From positions 1-40,349 of the forward strand of contig NZ_JACGXS010000016.1 of assembly GCF_014117215.1 (NCBI RefSeq): a stretch of 40,349 bases of DNA, in the 5' to 3' direction. Positions 16,014 through 23,589 of this stretch are shown in pieces (positions within the stretch are counted from its first letter, which is position 1; every line of letters begins with the position of its first letter). Origin of the DNA: Stenotrophomonas tumulicola. Its GTDB lineage: Bacteria > Pseudomonadota > Gammaproteobacteria > Xanthomonadales > Xanthomonadaceae. The notes under the pieces were generated by a model. That model did not search any database and had not been told where the DNA came from. It saw nothing but the letters and a program-made list of their open reading frames with translations. A program made the translations under genes and the position numbers.

Positions 16014-17190
16014 CCTTGACTCACTTTTCCTGCATCCCCGTGCTGTACTGACCGCGCGGAGGATCGACGTTTATGACGTCATCAATTTGGTTGTCTACGC
16101 AAAGATGCCATCGATCAGCATGCGTCGGGGCAAAGGAACTGTAGCCGGGTTTATCCACCTGGATGAATCGAGACCCAGATCTGTTGTGCGGGTCTTGCCG
16201 CAGTGCCAGATGGGTGAATTCCCGCGCAAGCTCGAACGCGAGATCGAATCTTTTCGCTACCCCGTACCCCCGGCCCAGTACGAGCCTTTGCTGGAAAGAA
16301 TGGTTGCGACTCAGGAGCTTGCCATACCCTTCTTCTTTCATGAGCACCATTATTTAGTCGACAAGCGTCGTCGAGCTGCTTTGTTCTCGACGCTGTACAC
16401 AGAGATGGTGGACAAGGCCAGCAAAGGGGATGTGGTCCTCCAACTCACGGATTCGGAGCGCACCAGCATAATGTTCAGTCATGCATGGGTAACTAACGAG
16501 ACCCTTCGAAAGTATCTTAATCTTTACGGGGTGGCGCCGTGGTGGGAGCAAGAAGAGAACCTGGTGACCCATTCGCGGCTTGAGCGAGTGCTGCTGAGCG
16601 ACGGGCTGAGCCAAGCAACAACCGACCCTACGGAGGAGTACGACAGCCAACAGCTTCCCTCGTATCTCTTCGGGCAGATGTTGCTCCAACGAGCACGCAT
16701 TCGACTCAGCGGGACACGGGCGCGCGAGGTGGTAGGTAGTGCCAGCGCTGTTGAACCTCGTCCCATTGCTGTCGAGGTGCCAAAATTTCACAGTACATCG
16801 CAGTCGCGCACAGTCTCCTCCGTAGAGACTGCGACTACCGGTGACGAGAGCGCTCCGAAAATTACGAAAGCACTTCCCTTGGCGAATCACGACAAGGCAA
16901 GGGTTCTTGACGAAATTCGTTCCGAAATAGCATTTGAAGAGGCTCGTCCTAAGTGGCGTTCAGAGTTGCCGATTCTCCTAGCGCAGGCGCCTACAGCGCC
17001 TGCGGATTTGGATGAGGTAATGTTGACGAAACGGCAGGTGGCTGAACTTCTCGGTGTATCGGTTAATACGGTGGATAATCGCCGAAGTGATGACCCATAT
17101 TTCCCGCAAGCTGTCGTATATGGACAGAGATCGCTGCGGTGGAAGCGCAGCGAGATTCGTCAATGGCGAGATCGGAAGAAGACCAGGTGA
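16003..17190 (+). CDS. AlpA-like HTH protein with a long unknown N-terminal region
   Basis: 395 aa from ATG 16003 (an in-frame ATG at 15967 lies inside the integrase relic and is less likely). The C-terminal 65 residues are an AlpA/MerR-like winged helix: MLTKRQVAELLGVSVNTVDNRR then FPQAVVYGQRSLRWKRSEI and a final W-R-D. Such domains serve as island excisionase or regulators. The first roughly 320 residues are unlike the usual AlpA proteins of about 70 aa. I recognise no domain in them; they are soluble, with a Ser/Thr-rich linker (about residues 250-290). GC is lower than the chromosome. The gene starts inside the dead integrase's stop region and converges on the relaxase gene with a 3-bp gap. 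Confidence 0.75.
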   Translation: MGDSLDSLFLHPRAVLTARRIDVYDVINLVVYAKMPSISMRRGKGTVAGFIHLDESRPRSVVRVLPQCQMGEFPRKLEREIESFRYPVPPAQYEPLLERMVATQELAIPFFFHEHHYLVDKRRRAALFSTLYTEMVDKASKGDVVLQLTDSERTSIMFSHAWVTNETLRKYLNLYGVAPWWEQEENLVTHSRLERVLLSDGLSQATTDPTEEYDSQQLPSYLFGQMLLQRARIRLSGTRAREVVGSASAVEPRPIAVEVPKFHSTSQSRTVSSVETATTGDESAPKITKALPLANHDKARVLDEIRSEIAFEEARPKWRSELPILLAQAPTAPADLDEVMLTKRQVAELLGVSVNTVDNRRSDDPYFPQAVVYGQRSLRWKRSEIRQWRDRKKTR

Positions 17191-17193
17191 GAT

Positions 17194-17901
17194 CTACCTG
17201 TGTTCATTCTTGCGCGCTGCGACGTACGCGGCCCGCTCGGTGGGTGACATGCCCTTGATCTTTGCCGGCCCGAGATACCTTTCGGCCTTCTTGCGAATTC
17301 CCCGCTCTTTTAGTGAGCGATGATCGACCCGAATTTCATATCCGTTGATGGCCAGATGGTGATTAATCGTTTCGGCCACAGTTCTTCGTGTCGCGATGAG
17401 GTCGTCCCGCATTTCCATCGAGTTTCGGCCGCCGCTGGACTTCTTGCGTCCACCCATTTTGGGGTTTGCCGGGTTGTGCCGCGAAAAGAAACGCTCCGCT
17501 GGTCGCTCAATGCCATCGTTAACGCGGTCCGACGTCATCAAATGGAGGTGAGGGATCAATTCGCCATCCAAAGATGATTTAGGCGCATGGATGGCAAACT
17601 GATGAGGCTTCCCGGGCGTCAGCAGTCTGATCAAGTCGGACGCGAGAGCCAGAGTTTGTTCCATGCTTAACTCTTTTGGCAGCGCGGTAATGGATTCACG
17701 GTAGATCGCGCCGTTCTTTCGCTCGAACCTTTCGGCTGCCTTCCATAGCTGTCCAGGATCGTTCTTCGCCCAGGAGGGGAGGTTTCCATGTCCGGCAGCA
17801 ATCAGATCTTCGCGCTTGCGATGGAACCCTTTCCTTGCGACATAGTGCGAATGCTCGTATGCATTGCGACCGCTCTTGATCTCGAAGTGGAAGCTTGTCA
17901 T
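17194..17901 (-). CDS. MobA/MobL-family relaxase domain protein
   Basis: 235 aa. The N-terminus MTSFHFEIKSGRNAYEHSHYVARKGFHRKRED resembles the start of MobA/MobL (MobQ-type) relaxases, with Tyr near residue 15-20. The paired-histidine metal site is seen at LIPHLHLMTS (about residues 117-126), preceded by HQFAIHAPKSSLDGE. In plasmid relaxases this nicks oriT and remains bound through Tyr. The protein is short: no helicase or primase region follows, and no MobC or coupling protein is visible in the island. It may mobilise the island with helper functions, or be a remnant. Start ATG 17901 has AAAAGG about 14 bp upstream on the minus strand. GC is low like its neighbour. Confidence 0.8.
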   Translation of the reverse strand: MTSFHFEIKSGRNAYEHSHYVARKGFHRKREDLIAAGHGNLPSWAKNDPGQLWKAAERFERKNGAIYRESITALPKELSMEQTLALASDLIRLLTPGKPHQFAIHAPKSSLDGELIPHLHLMTSDRVNDGIERPAERFFSRHNPANPKMGGRKKSSGGRNSMEMRDDLIATRRTVAETINHHLAINGYEIRVDHRSLKERGIRKKAERYLGPAKIKGMSPTERAAYVAARKNEHR

Positions 17902-18247
17902 TGGTGCACTAACCTTTTTGTAGAATAAAAAAAGAAACCCATAATCGCTCGTGGGCTGGCTGGGTGAGCCACATTTCTTGTGCTTGTGGTGGAAACGTTA
18001 AGTGCACGAAGGATTATTTTCCCTGTGTGCAAAGCCGAGCTTGTTTACAAGCAATCAACTCCTTAGCGCGCATCTGGTAGTCCGCATATGCTTAGCGTCA
18101 TCAAGTAGGGAATTACTTAATCACGCAGTGGCAGGCTGGAGCAGTAGTCAAAGGAATTTGAAACCCTTAATACCTTCATGGGACTGGCAGAGGGCTTTTC
18201 TCGCGTCCGGACGTTCCGCACTGATTCGTCCGCATCGAAGGTGATCC
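17902..18247. other. Low-GC intergenic region with dyads, no gene seen
   Basis: This is an AT-rich gap of about 350 bp upstream of both the relaxase gene (minus) and the small-gene/radC unit (plus). It holds a perfect dyad GCTTGTTTACAAGC (18039-18052), and the hexamer AGTGCAC in opposite orientations near 17906 and 18001. This is where an oriT or a divergent promoter would be expected, but I cannot identify a nic site. Confidence 0.4.
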
Positions 18248-18364
18248 ATGAAGGACAAATCCGAGTTCCTGTATTGCGTTTTCATCGTCGCGGCTTCCAT
18301 CTTGGCAGCCGTCGCACGTTGTTCGTTCAAGGCTTCAGGCGCTGACGTCAGCTTTCACGACTAA
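18248..18364 (+). CDS. Small single-pass membrane protein, 38 aa
   Basis: It begins MKDKSEFLYCVFIVAASILA: a charged start, one hydrophobic segment (about residues 7-23) and a polar tail ending SFHD. GAAGGTGATCC before ATG 18248 gives a ribosome site at normal spacing. It resembles no family I know and is too short for domain assignment. It precedes a strong hairpin and the next small gene. It could be an entry-exclusion-like or toxin-like peptide, but nothing in the sequence decides this. Confidence 0.5.
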   Translation: MKDKSEFLYCVFIVAASILAAVARCSFKASGADVSFHD

Positions 18365-18384
18365 GCCCACTACCACTGGCATAT

Positions 18385-18418
18385 CGCGCAAGGCCCGGCA
18401 CCGTCCGGGTCTTGCGCG
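18385..18418 (+). terminator. Strong hairpin between two small genes
   Basis: The arms CGCAAGGCCCGG and CCGGGTCTTGCG pair over 12 bp (one G-T) around a CACCGT loop. Only a short T-run follows (GTTTATG), so it may be a weak terminator or an attenuator before the 46-aa gene and radC. Confidence 0.55.
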
Positions 18419-18447
18419 TTTATGCGCTCGCATCTGAGGAAGAACAC

Positions 18448-18588
18448 ATGCATCAAGTAGAGGCCATGGCCTACACCGATCACCGGCGTGCCCGCAGTGA
18501 TGACCACCGGCGTGATGCCGCCTGGTTCGGGCAGGGGGCGGCAATCAAGCAACGTGCCTGGGACGAAGTCCTGAAGTTGGTCGCATGA
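18448..18588 (+). CDS. Small hypothetical protein, 46 aa, coupled to radC
   Basis: It begins MHQVEAMAYTDHRRARSDDH and ends WDEVLKLVA: soluble and Arg/His/Asp-rich. TGAGGAAG lies 6-13 bp before ATG 18448, a good ribosome site. The stop overlaps the radC start (ATGA at 18585-18588), so the two are translationally coupled. Function is unknown; the coupling suggests a RadC partner or a leader that sets RadC translation. Confidence 0.6.
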   Translation: MHQVEAMAYTDHRRARSDDHRRDAAWFGQGAAIKQRAWDEVLKLVA

Positions 18589-19055
18589 TCGAGCCCATCC
18601 ACGATGCAGCACGCGCCAGGGAAAACCGGGCCATCGCACGTGCCCTGCAGATCATCGAACGTCGGGCGGCTGAGCCCGGTCAGTTGATGAGTGACCCGGA
18701 CAACTGCGGGCGATTCTTCCGCCTGCGGCTGGTGAGCGAGCCAAGGGAGCACTTCGAGGTGGCCTTTCTCGATACTCGCCATAGGCTGATCAAGGTGGAG
18801 CGCCTGTTCTCGGGCTCCATTGACCAGTCCACGGTGCATCCGCGCATTGTGGTCCAGCGCGCGCTGGCGCTGAACGCAGCGGCGGTCCTGCTAGCGCACA
18901 ACCATCCCAGCGGGAATCCGGAGCCCTCGGCAGCCGATCGGGTGATCACCGCCCAGCTCAAGCAGGCATTGGGATTGGTGGAAGTGCGGGTGCTGGATCA
19001 CTTCATCGTGACCAACACGGCAGCGCTATCGATGGCTGCCCGTCGTCAGGTGTAG
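18585..19055 (+). CDS. radC: RadC-like JAB (MPN+) domain protein
   Basis: 156 aa, about two thirds of chromosomal RadC length: the N-terminal helix-hairpin-helix region is absent, as is usual for island copies. The JAMM metal-binding signature is complete: HNHPSGNPEPSAAD (about residues 105-118), with upstream SIDQSTVHPRIVVQRAL and downstream VRVLDHFIVT. RadC proteins of this short type are common island cargo. The historic link to DNA repair is unsupported and the real role is unknown; JAMM residues suggest a metalloprotease or deubiquitinase-like fold. It is translated from an ATGA overlap with the 46-aa gene. A convergent Xre gene follows. Confidence 0.9.
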   Translation: MIEPIHDAARARENRAIARALQIIERRAAEPGQLMSDPDNCGRFFRLRLVSEPREHFEVAFLDTRHRLIKVERLFSGSIDQSTVHPRIVVQRALALNAAAVLLAHNHPSGNPEPSAADRVITAQLKQALGLVEVRVLDHFIVTNTAALSMAARRQV

Positions 19056-19082
19056 ATGATCATAGCCAAAGGAGAAAAGCGA

Positions 19083-19112
19083 GGCCAAGGATGGCCACAC
19101 GCGACTTTGGCC
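19083..19112. terminator. Possible bidirectional terminator between radC and the xre gene
   Basis: GGCCAAG and CTTTGGCC pair across a 16-bp loop between convergent genes. The stem is short and lacks a T-run, so this is a weak call. Confidence 0.3.
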
Positions 19113-19483
19113 TACGGACCGCTTTTCGGATTGACCAGCGCGCGCAACTGATCCAGCAGCTCGGGCTCGGTGCTCAATCGCTTGATCACTTCAGCCAGAT
19201 CGGCCTGCTGGGAGCGGTTGACCTGGGCCAACGCCAAGATCGCATCGGCCATTTCGGGGCTCTCGGCCAGCAGATAGGCCGCGGGGACCTCCAGTGTCTT
19301 GGCCAGCACATCCAGATTGTCGAAGCCGACGGCGGTGACCTGGTGCTCGTAGCGATTGATCCGCGACGAGCCTTTGTCCTTGCCCAGTCCCATGCGATCT
19401 CCCAGCGCTCGTTGACTCAAGCCACGCAGTTCGCGTGCCTGTACGAGGCGGGCGGCAAAGAGGGCGCGCGGGATGTCTGACAA
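19112..19483 (-). CDS. Xre/Cro-CI family transcriptional regulator
   Basis: 123 aa. The N-terminal helix-turn-helix is FAARLVQARELRGLSQRALGDRMGLGKDKG...INRYE (residues about 9-50), a standard phage-repressor-type domain. The C-terminal half (LALAQVNRSQQADLAEVIKRL) is helical and probably dimerises. It lacks a peptidase domain, so it is not a LexA/CI-type self-cleaving repressor. It is divergent from the J-domain operon, and a 19-bp perfect palindrome sits between the two. It most likely represses itself and that operon. Confidence 0.88.
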   Translation of the reverse strand: MSDIPRALFAARLVQARELRGLSQRALGDRMGLGKDKGSSRINRYEHQVTAVGFDNLDVLAKTLEVPAAYLLAESPEMADAILALAQVNRSQQADLAEVIKRLSTEPELLDQLRALVNPKSGP

Positions 19484-19544
19484 CGAGGGCAGGTGGGTTG
19501 GGGTGTTGTCCTAATCATGACGAAGCCTCTTCTCCTGTGGCAGA

Positions 19545-19563
19545 CTCTATCTTAAAGATAGAG
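19545..19563. promoter_or_regulatory. Perfect 19-bp palindrome, candidate Xre operator
   Basis: CTCTATCTTAAAGATAGAG has two 9-bp arms around a single central A. It lies 62 bp from the xre start and about 70 bp from the TTG start of the J-domain gene, the expected place for an operator controlling both directions. Confidence 0.65.
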
Positions 19564-19631
19564 GGTTGTGCAGCCGATAAGGCATGTCGTCACCACGACT
19601 ACTTACATGCAGAGACAGAAGGGATCTGGAC

Positions 19632-20318
19632 TTGGAAAGGGATTACTACGAGGTGCTGGGCATTCGCCCCAGTGCCGGATCGGATGAGATCGAGTTGGCC
19701 TACCGGGGGCGACGCAGCCAGTACCACCCTGATCGCTACGCCAACACCGATGTGGAAACCCTGGACTGGGCCACGTCGAAGATGAAGGAGCTCAACGAGG
19801 CCTATGCCGTCCTGAAGGATCCGGACGAGCGGGCAAGGTTCGACTGGGAGCGGAGCAGGCACCAGCGGAGCGATCAGCATCGTTCACATCAGGCCGAGTC
19901 ACGCGGCCCGACACCACCACCGTTGCCAACCTTGGCCCAGGCACTGGAAGGCATGGAGCTCAACGGCGAACCGCTGGAGCGGATCTTCATCGCCCCGCAT
20001 ATCCCACGGAAGAAGCTCGCTGGCGCCTTGGAGTCTTACGGGGAAGGCCTGCGGGCCAAGGACGTGGTCGTCCTGATCGACGACACGCTGTTCGGCGGGG
20101 CACGCGAAGGCGTGCTGATCACAGAAGCCCAGATCCGCTGCAAGGCCGTGTTCCAGCGCGCGGAGACCCGGCTCCTCGGTGTGCTGTCCGAGATCGCAGC
20201 AGACGGCAAGCACCTCTACATCGGGGGCGAGCGCTACATCGAACTGAACATGCCCAACAAAGGCGACCTCAAGCGGTTGTTCGAGACCGTCACCAACTAC
20301 CTGCAACACCACCACTAA
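19632..20318 (+). CDS. J-domain protein with a PH-like C-terminal domain
   Basis: 228 aa from TTG 19632. This start is chosen because AGAAGGGA lies about 8 bp upstream and the J domain begins at once ([20 protein letters not shown]); an ATG at 19584 would add 16 residues with a poor ribosome site. Residues 1-75 are a J domain with the invariant HPD (QYHPDRYAN), so it should stimulate a DnaK-type Hsp70. It has no Gly/Phe-rich or zinc region, so it is a class C (type III) J protein. After a His/Ser/Pro linker, residues about 115-228 resemble bacterial PH-like domains ([42 protein letters not shown]). It is the first gene of a four-gene unit. Confidence 0.85.
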   Translation: MERDYYEVLGIRPSAGSDEIELAYRGRRSQYHPDRYANTDVETLDWATSKMKELNEAYAVLKDPDERARFDWERSRHQRSDQHRSHQAESRGPTPPPLPTLAQALEGMELNGEPLERIFIAPHIPRKKLAGALESYGEGLRAKDVVVLIDDTLFGGAREGVLITEAQIRCKAVFQRAETRLLGVLSEIAADGKHLYIGGERYIELNMPNKGDLKRLFETVTNYLQHHH

Positions 20319-20343
20319 TCGAACTCAACACAGGGGGAAACAC

Positions 20344-20559
20344 ATGAAATTTATCGCCGGGCTCTATCTGTTCACCGTCTTGCCGGCCTGGATCTACCTG
20401 GCCAATTGGGGACAATACGCCTACAAGGGCATGGCCTATAACTTCGGCCGTGCACTTATCTGGCCGGCTATCGCATTCCCGTCGATTGGCGGAATCATCA
20501 GCGGCCTCATGTGGCTTTTGGTGATCGTGGCTGTCCTGGTCTTCGCCAAGCGGCAGTGA
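20344..20559 (+). CDS. Small two-segment membrane protein
   Basis: 71 aa, two hydrophobic segments: residues about 2-20 (FIAGLYLFTVLPAWIYLANW) and about 38-67 (LIWPAIAFPSIGGIISGLMW onward), ending AKRQ. ATG 20344 follows CAGGGGGAAACAC, a strong ribosome site, 25 bp after the J-domain gene. It is not a family I recognise. The operon suggests work with the J protein and the following lipoproteins at the inner membrane. Confidence 0.75.
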   Translation: MKFIAGLYLFTVLPAWIYLANWGQYAYKGMAYNFGRALIWPAIAFPSIGGIISGLMWLLVIVAVLVFAKRQ

Positions 20560-20561
20560 CC

Positions 20562-20840
20562 ATGGCCTACACAACGATCAAGGCTGCCACAGTAATTGCG
20601 GCCACCCTGGCCTTCGCCGGCTGCAGCAGTGAACTGGACAAAGTGCGCGACCAGTTCATCGACAGTTGCTCCAGCGGGGGCGGCGACAAGGCGATTTGCG
20701 AATGCGCCATCGACAAGCTGCAGGCCCACTACGGGGAAGAAGGGCTGGTCAGGATCCAGACCGATGGCTACCCGCCGCCGGACTTCATAGATCAGCTTTT
20801 CAACGCCGCACAAGAGTGCAGAAAAGGAAAACGGAAATGA
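20562..20840 (+). CDS. Small lipoprotein
   Basis: 92 aa from ATG 20562, 2 bp after the previous stop; an upstream ATG in frame lacks a signal peptide. The lipobox LAFAGC places the lipidated Cys at about residue 20. The mature part has three further Cys (SCSSGGG, ICEC, AQEC near the end) and could form disulfides in the periplasm. No known family. It overlaps the next gene by ATGA. Confidence 0.8.
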   Translation: MAYTTIKAATVIAATLAFAGCSSELDKVRDQFIDSCSSGGGDKAICECAIDKLQAHYGEEGLVRIQTDGYPPPDFIDQLFNAAQECRKGKRK

Positions 20841-21484
20841 GCATGAAGCAGATCTACAAGGCCAGTCTGGCACTGCTGGTGGGGATGACCTTGGCTGGCT
20901 GCAGCAAGAGCGAAGAAGTGACGAGAGCTGGGGAGATCAACCTGGCGGGATGTGAAGTGCCGGCAGGCACCAAGCGTTCGGAAGCCGAGGCCATCCAGTG
21001 CGAGCCGGACAAGGCTCAGGAAGCTGCCAAATCAGGGCAAGACGAGCCTTGGAAGCAGGAAGAGCCAAGCATTACCCCGGATGCCGAGGTGATCGATGCT
21101 GCCATCGCGGAGGCGGCCAAGCAGGCGGACGGTGCTACTGAGTACAAGGAAGCGCGCAAGCAGGTGGAAGGCGACCTGACCGGGGACTTCAAACCCGACG
21201 TGGTGGTGATGTACACACTGGAAGGCCAGGGCGGCGGCAACGGGGCTGGCACCAATCTGGCTGCGTTTTTACGTGAACCGGCAGGACAACTTCATCTAAT
21301 TGCCACTACGTCGGTGGCCGGGCTCGGCATGGTGGTTAAGGACATCGTCATCAAGGATGCATCGGTCCACCTGACCCTGCTGATGCAGGTCCCGGATGAT
21401 CCGGACTGCTGTCCTTCGATTGAGGAGCCTGCACAGTACGTGCTGCATGGTGGCAAGTGGATGCAGGTGCAGGATAGGTCTTGA
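20837..21484 (+). CDS. Lipoprotein, unknown family
   Basis: 215 aa. A signal peptide ends in the lipobox MTLAGC (Cys about residue 22). The region to about residue 95 is Glu/Lys/Ala-rich and probably disordered or helical. The C-terminal part (VEGDLTGDFKPDVVVMYTLEGQGGGNG onward) resembles FG-GAP/VCBS-like calcium-loop surface repeats (D-x-T-G-D-x-x-P-D), ending with a Cys pair (PDCC) and a final VQDRS. The ATG at 20837 overlaps the previous stop; ATG 20843 is an alternative. It is the last gene of the J-domain unit; a strong terminator hairpin lies about 220 bp downstream. Confidence 0.8.
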   Translation: MSMKQIYKASLALLVGMTLAGCSKSEEVTRAGEINLAGCEVPAGTKRSEAEAIQCEPDKAQEAAKSGQDEPWKQEEPSITPDAEVIDAAIAEAAKQADGATEYKEARKQVEGDLTGDFKPDVVVMYTLEGQGGGNGAGTNLAAFLREPAGQLHLIATTSVAGLGMVVKDIVIKDASVHLTLLMQVPDDPDCCPSIEEPAQYVLHGGKWMQVQDRS

Positions 21485-21706
21485 ATATGAGCATCGCTTG
21501 GTAGATGGGTATGCAGACAAGCAAGTAGCGCTGTGGGTAGAGTCGTAACAGCTGCTCGGAAGTGCGTCGCTGGGCTCCAGCAGGTCGGAAATGCACATGG
21601 GTGCACTATGCGAAATTCGCATCTACAGCGTCAGCTAAAGAAATCGCGGTGTTTGCCCAAGGTGGGCTGCTGAGTCAATCGTTAATGCAGCAGTGAGACA
21701 TGAAAC

Positions 21707-21742
21707 CGAAGGGGTCGGGAGCTAGTGCTCCCGACCCCTTCG
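21707..21742 (+). terminator. Perfect 16-bp stem hairpin
   Basis: CGAAGGGGTCGGGAGC pairs perfectly with GCTCCCGACCCCTTCG across a 4-nt TAGT loop. A T-rich stretch (TTTATCTTTTTC) follows about 10 bp later. It probably terminates the lipoprotein operon. Confidence 0.65.
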
Positions 21743-22069
21743 CGTGTGTGGATTTATCTTTTTCTGGATTTAGTGCGTAAAGGGAATTTCGCGCACTCCA
21801 CTGGTCTGAGCTCGCTTCCATCTCCGCTCTCAGAGTTCGAGAGCACGCTGACTTTGAAGCGTCCTCGTTAATACGATCCAGTTATTGGGCGTTGGGCGAC
21901 CTCGAAATGGTCGACGCGCTGGATCAGGCGATGCCGGCCCCTGCATCCAGTTCTGCTTCGATGTCTTCCAGCCAACCATAGAGGGAGGTAGGTCAGCGAG
22001 TGTTTCCGGTTGCGCGTTGCTGCTGCGGCCAGCGCTAAAGGATGTTGAGACCTGTTAGTCGAATCTGGA

Positions 22070-22343
22070 TCAGTCGTTGGGCGTTCCATCAAGGGATTGG
22101 CTAGGGCCTTGCTGTCCCTGGTATTCGTATTGAACCTTGACGTTGCTGCGGAAGGGCTTTTGCCAGTCAGCCAGATATTTCTGCTGCAAGGCGGGAAAGT
22201 CGTCAGGGAGGTACTTTCTGACGACGAGCCTGTAGGCATGCAGGGCCACCTGCGCCACGCCATCCTTCACGGAAAGCCAGCATGTGGGCGTTGATGGTCT
22301 TGACCTCACGCACAGATTTGATCGTTTTGGCGTAGATGCTCAT
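22070..22343 (-). pseudogene. Frameshifted small gene, unknown
   Basis: A reading frame from ATG 22343 (AAGG upstream) gives MSIYAKTIKSVREVKTINAH. A different frame then carries VALHAYRLVVRKYLPDDFPA and continues to QYEYQGQQGPSQSLDGTPND, stopping at 22070. The two parts together look like one protein of about 90 residues interrupted near 22280. No family is recognised. Confidence 0.35.
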
Positions 22344-22542
22344 ATGCCTTGGGAATGCTTATTCATGAGGGGCATCGGTCGCTCAAAGCACAGCAGATCA
22401 GCAAATTGCCTACAGGGGAGGGGGCGCTCTCATCAGTTTTCCGGACGGCCTAGCAAGCCGGGTTCGCCGACATATGGTTGGCTAGAGCGGCTCCCAAATC
22501 CCCCCAAAGCTAACCAGCGCGCCCCAACCTGTCCCAGATAAG

Positions 22543-22574
22543 CCAAAGGCGCGGCCAATGGGTCGCGCCTTTGG
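22543..22574. terminator. 14-bp stem hairpin near the island's right end
   Basis: CCAAAGGCGCGGCC pairs with GGTCGCGCCTTTGG (one G-T) across AATG, followed by TAGGTATTTTGG. It may insulate the island from eamA. Confidence 0.5.
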
Positions 22575-22646
22575 TAGGTATTTTGGTAGAAGTGAAGATA
22601 AAAGCCTCTACATGTCAAGCAATACTTAGGAATTTGGCGGAGAGGA

Positions 22647-22670
22647 GCCGCCGCCATCGGCGCGGTTATT
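22647..22670. repeat. Right attachment-like direct repeat (attR)
   Basis: Identical over 24 bp to 15349-15372. It includes the eamA stop codon (22666-22668) and 19 bp of 3' flank. Confidence 0.7.
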
Positions 22671-23589
22671 CGCCCGGCTTGGCAGCGGCGCTGGCCGCCT
22701 GGCTGGCGGCGCGGCGGGCCAATACCGCCTCGCGGTGCGCGATATACGCGTTGGAGCCGAGGATGATCAACGCCCCGGTGATCGTCCAGCCGTCCAGCAC
22801 TTCGCCGAACAACAGCCAGGCGAACACGCTGAGCACCGGCAACTGCATGAAGCTGATCGGGGTCAACGCCGACACCTCGCCCAGGCGCAGCGCACGGGTC
22901 CACAGCAGTTGGCCCAGCGTGCCCATCAGGCCGGTCGCGGCCAGCCACAGCCAGGCGATGCCGGCCGGCCACACCCACACGAACAGCGCCGGCACCAGCG
23001 ACAGCGGCACCCAGAACACATAGGTGTAGAACACCACCGTGTCGGCGCTGTCCACGCGCGTCAGCTGCTTGATCTGGATCGCCACCACCGAACTGAGCAC
23101 CGCGGCGGCCACCGCGACCAGGCTGCCGGCCGTGAAGCCGGCCGTGCCAGGGCGCACGATCACCAATACCCCGATGAAGCCGGCTACCACGGCGGCCCAA
23201 CGCCGCACGCGCACCGTCTCGCCCAGCCACAGCACCGCCGCGATGGTCACGAACAGGGGCGTGGAATAGGACAGCGACACCGCCTGTGCCATCGGCAGGT
23301 GGCCCAGCGCCCAGAAACCGCACAGCATCGAGGCCAGGCCGATCGCACTGCGCATGAAGTAGCGCGGCAACTGCCGCGTCTTCAGCGGTGCGCGACCGGG
23401 GCGCATCAGCATCGGCAGCAGCGCCAGCAGCCCGAAGGCGTTGCGGAAGAACGCCACCTCCTGGGTGGGCACGTAAGCGGTGGCATAGCGGATGGCCAGC
23501 GCCATCATCGCGAACGACAACGTGCTGCCCAGCATCAGCCAGGCCGCACGCATCGGCGGCGCGCCGGTGCTCGACAGGGCAGGGGTCAC
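22666..23589 (-). CDS. EamA/DMT family transporter
   Basis: 307 aa from GTG 23589, whose GTGA overlaps the murB stop; ATG 23553 is an alternative. Drug/metabolite-transporter fold: about ten membrane segments in two EamA repeats. The first repeat contains [33 protein letters not shown] and [18 protein letters not shown]; the second contains [20 protein letters not shown] and [20 protein letters not shown]. The C-terminus is a basic, Ala-rich tail ([17 protein letters not shown]). Substrate unknown; such proteins export amino acids or metabolites. The 3' end coincides with the right repeat of the island. Confidence 0.9.
   Translation of the reverse strand: MTPALSSTGAPPMRAAWLMLGSTLSFAMMALAIRYATAYVPTQEVAFFRNAFGLLALLPMLMRPGRAPLKTRQLPRYFMRSAIGLASMLCGFWALGHLPMAQAVSLSYSTPLFVTIAAVLWLGETVRVRRWAAVVAGFIGVLVIVRPGTAGFTAGSLVAVAAAVLSSVVAIQIKQLTRVDSADTVVFYTYVFWVPLSLVPALFVWVWPAGIAWLWLAATGLMGTLGQLLWTRALRLGEVSALTPISFMQLPVLSVFAWLLFGEVLDGWTITGALIILGSNAYIAHREAVLARRAASQAASAAAKPGE

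Larger units (their letters stand above)
21485..22646. other. Gene-poor right end of the island
   Basis: About 1.16 kb with no convincing intact gene. It contains one strong hairpin (21707-21742), a frameshifted small reading frame on the minus strand (22070-22343), a second hairpin (22543-22574), and then the right direct repeat. Other open frames here are short, antisense to each other, and show no recognisable domain. Confidence 0.5.
15349..22670. mobile_element. Genomic island of about 7.3 kb flanked by 24-bp direct repeats
   Basis: Identical 24-bp sequences at 15349-15372 and 22647-22670 (similarity continues with three mismatches for about 17 bp) bracket a segment with clearly lower GC in its left half, a decayed P4-type integrase next to the left repeat, an AlpA-like protein, a relaxase-domain gene, radC, an Xre regulator and cargo. 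The right repeat covers the last codon and stop of the eamA gene on the minus strand, so insertion at that 3' end would leave eamA intact. This is the expected layout of an integrase-driven island. The integrase is dead, so the island is probably fixed unless helped in trans. Confidence 0.75.

Noticed and set aside
21868..22263. Minus-strand frame of 131 codons in the island's right end
   Set aside because: It mostly overlaps, in another frame, the better candidate at 22070-22343, and the downstream part shows no family. A transposase remnant was considered but no motif matched.
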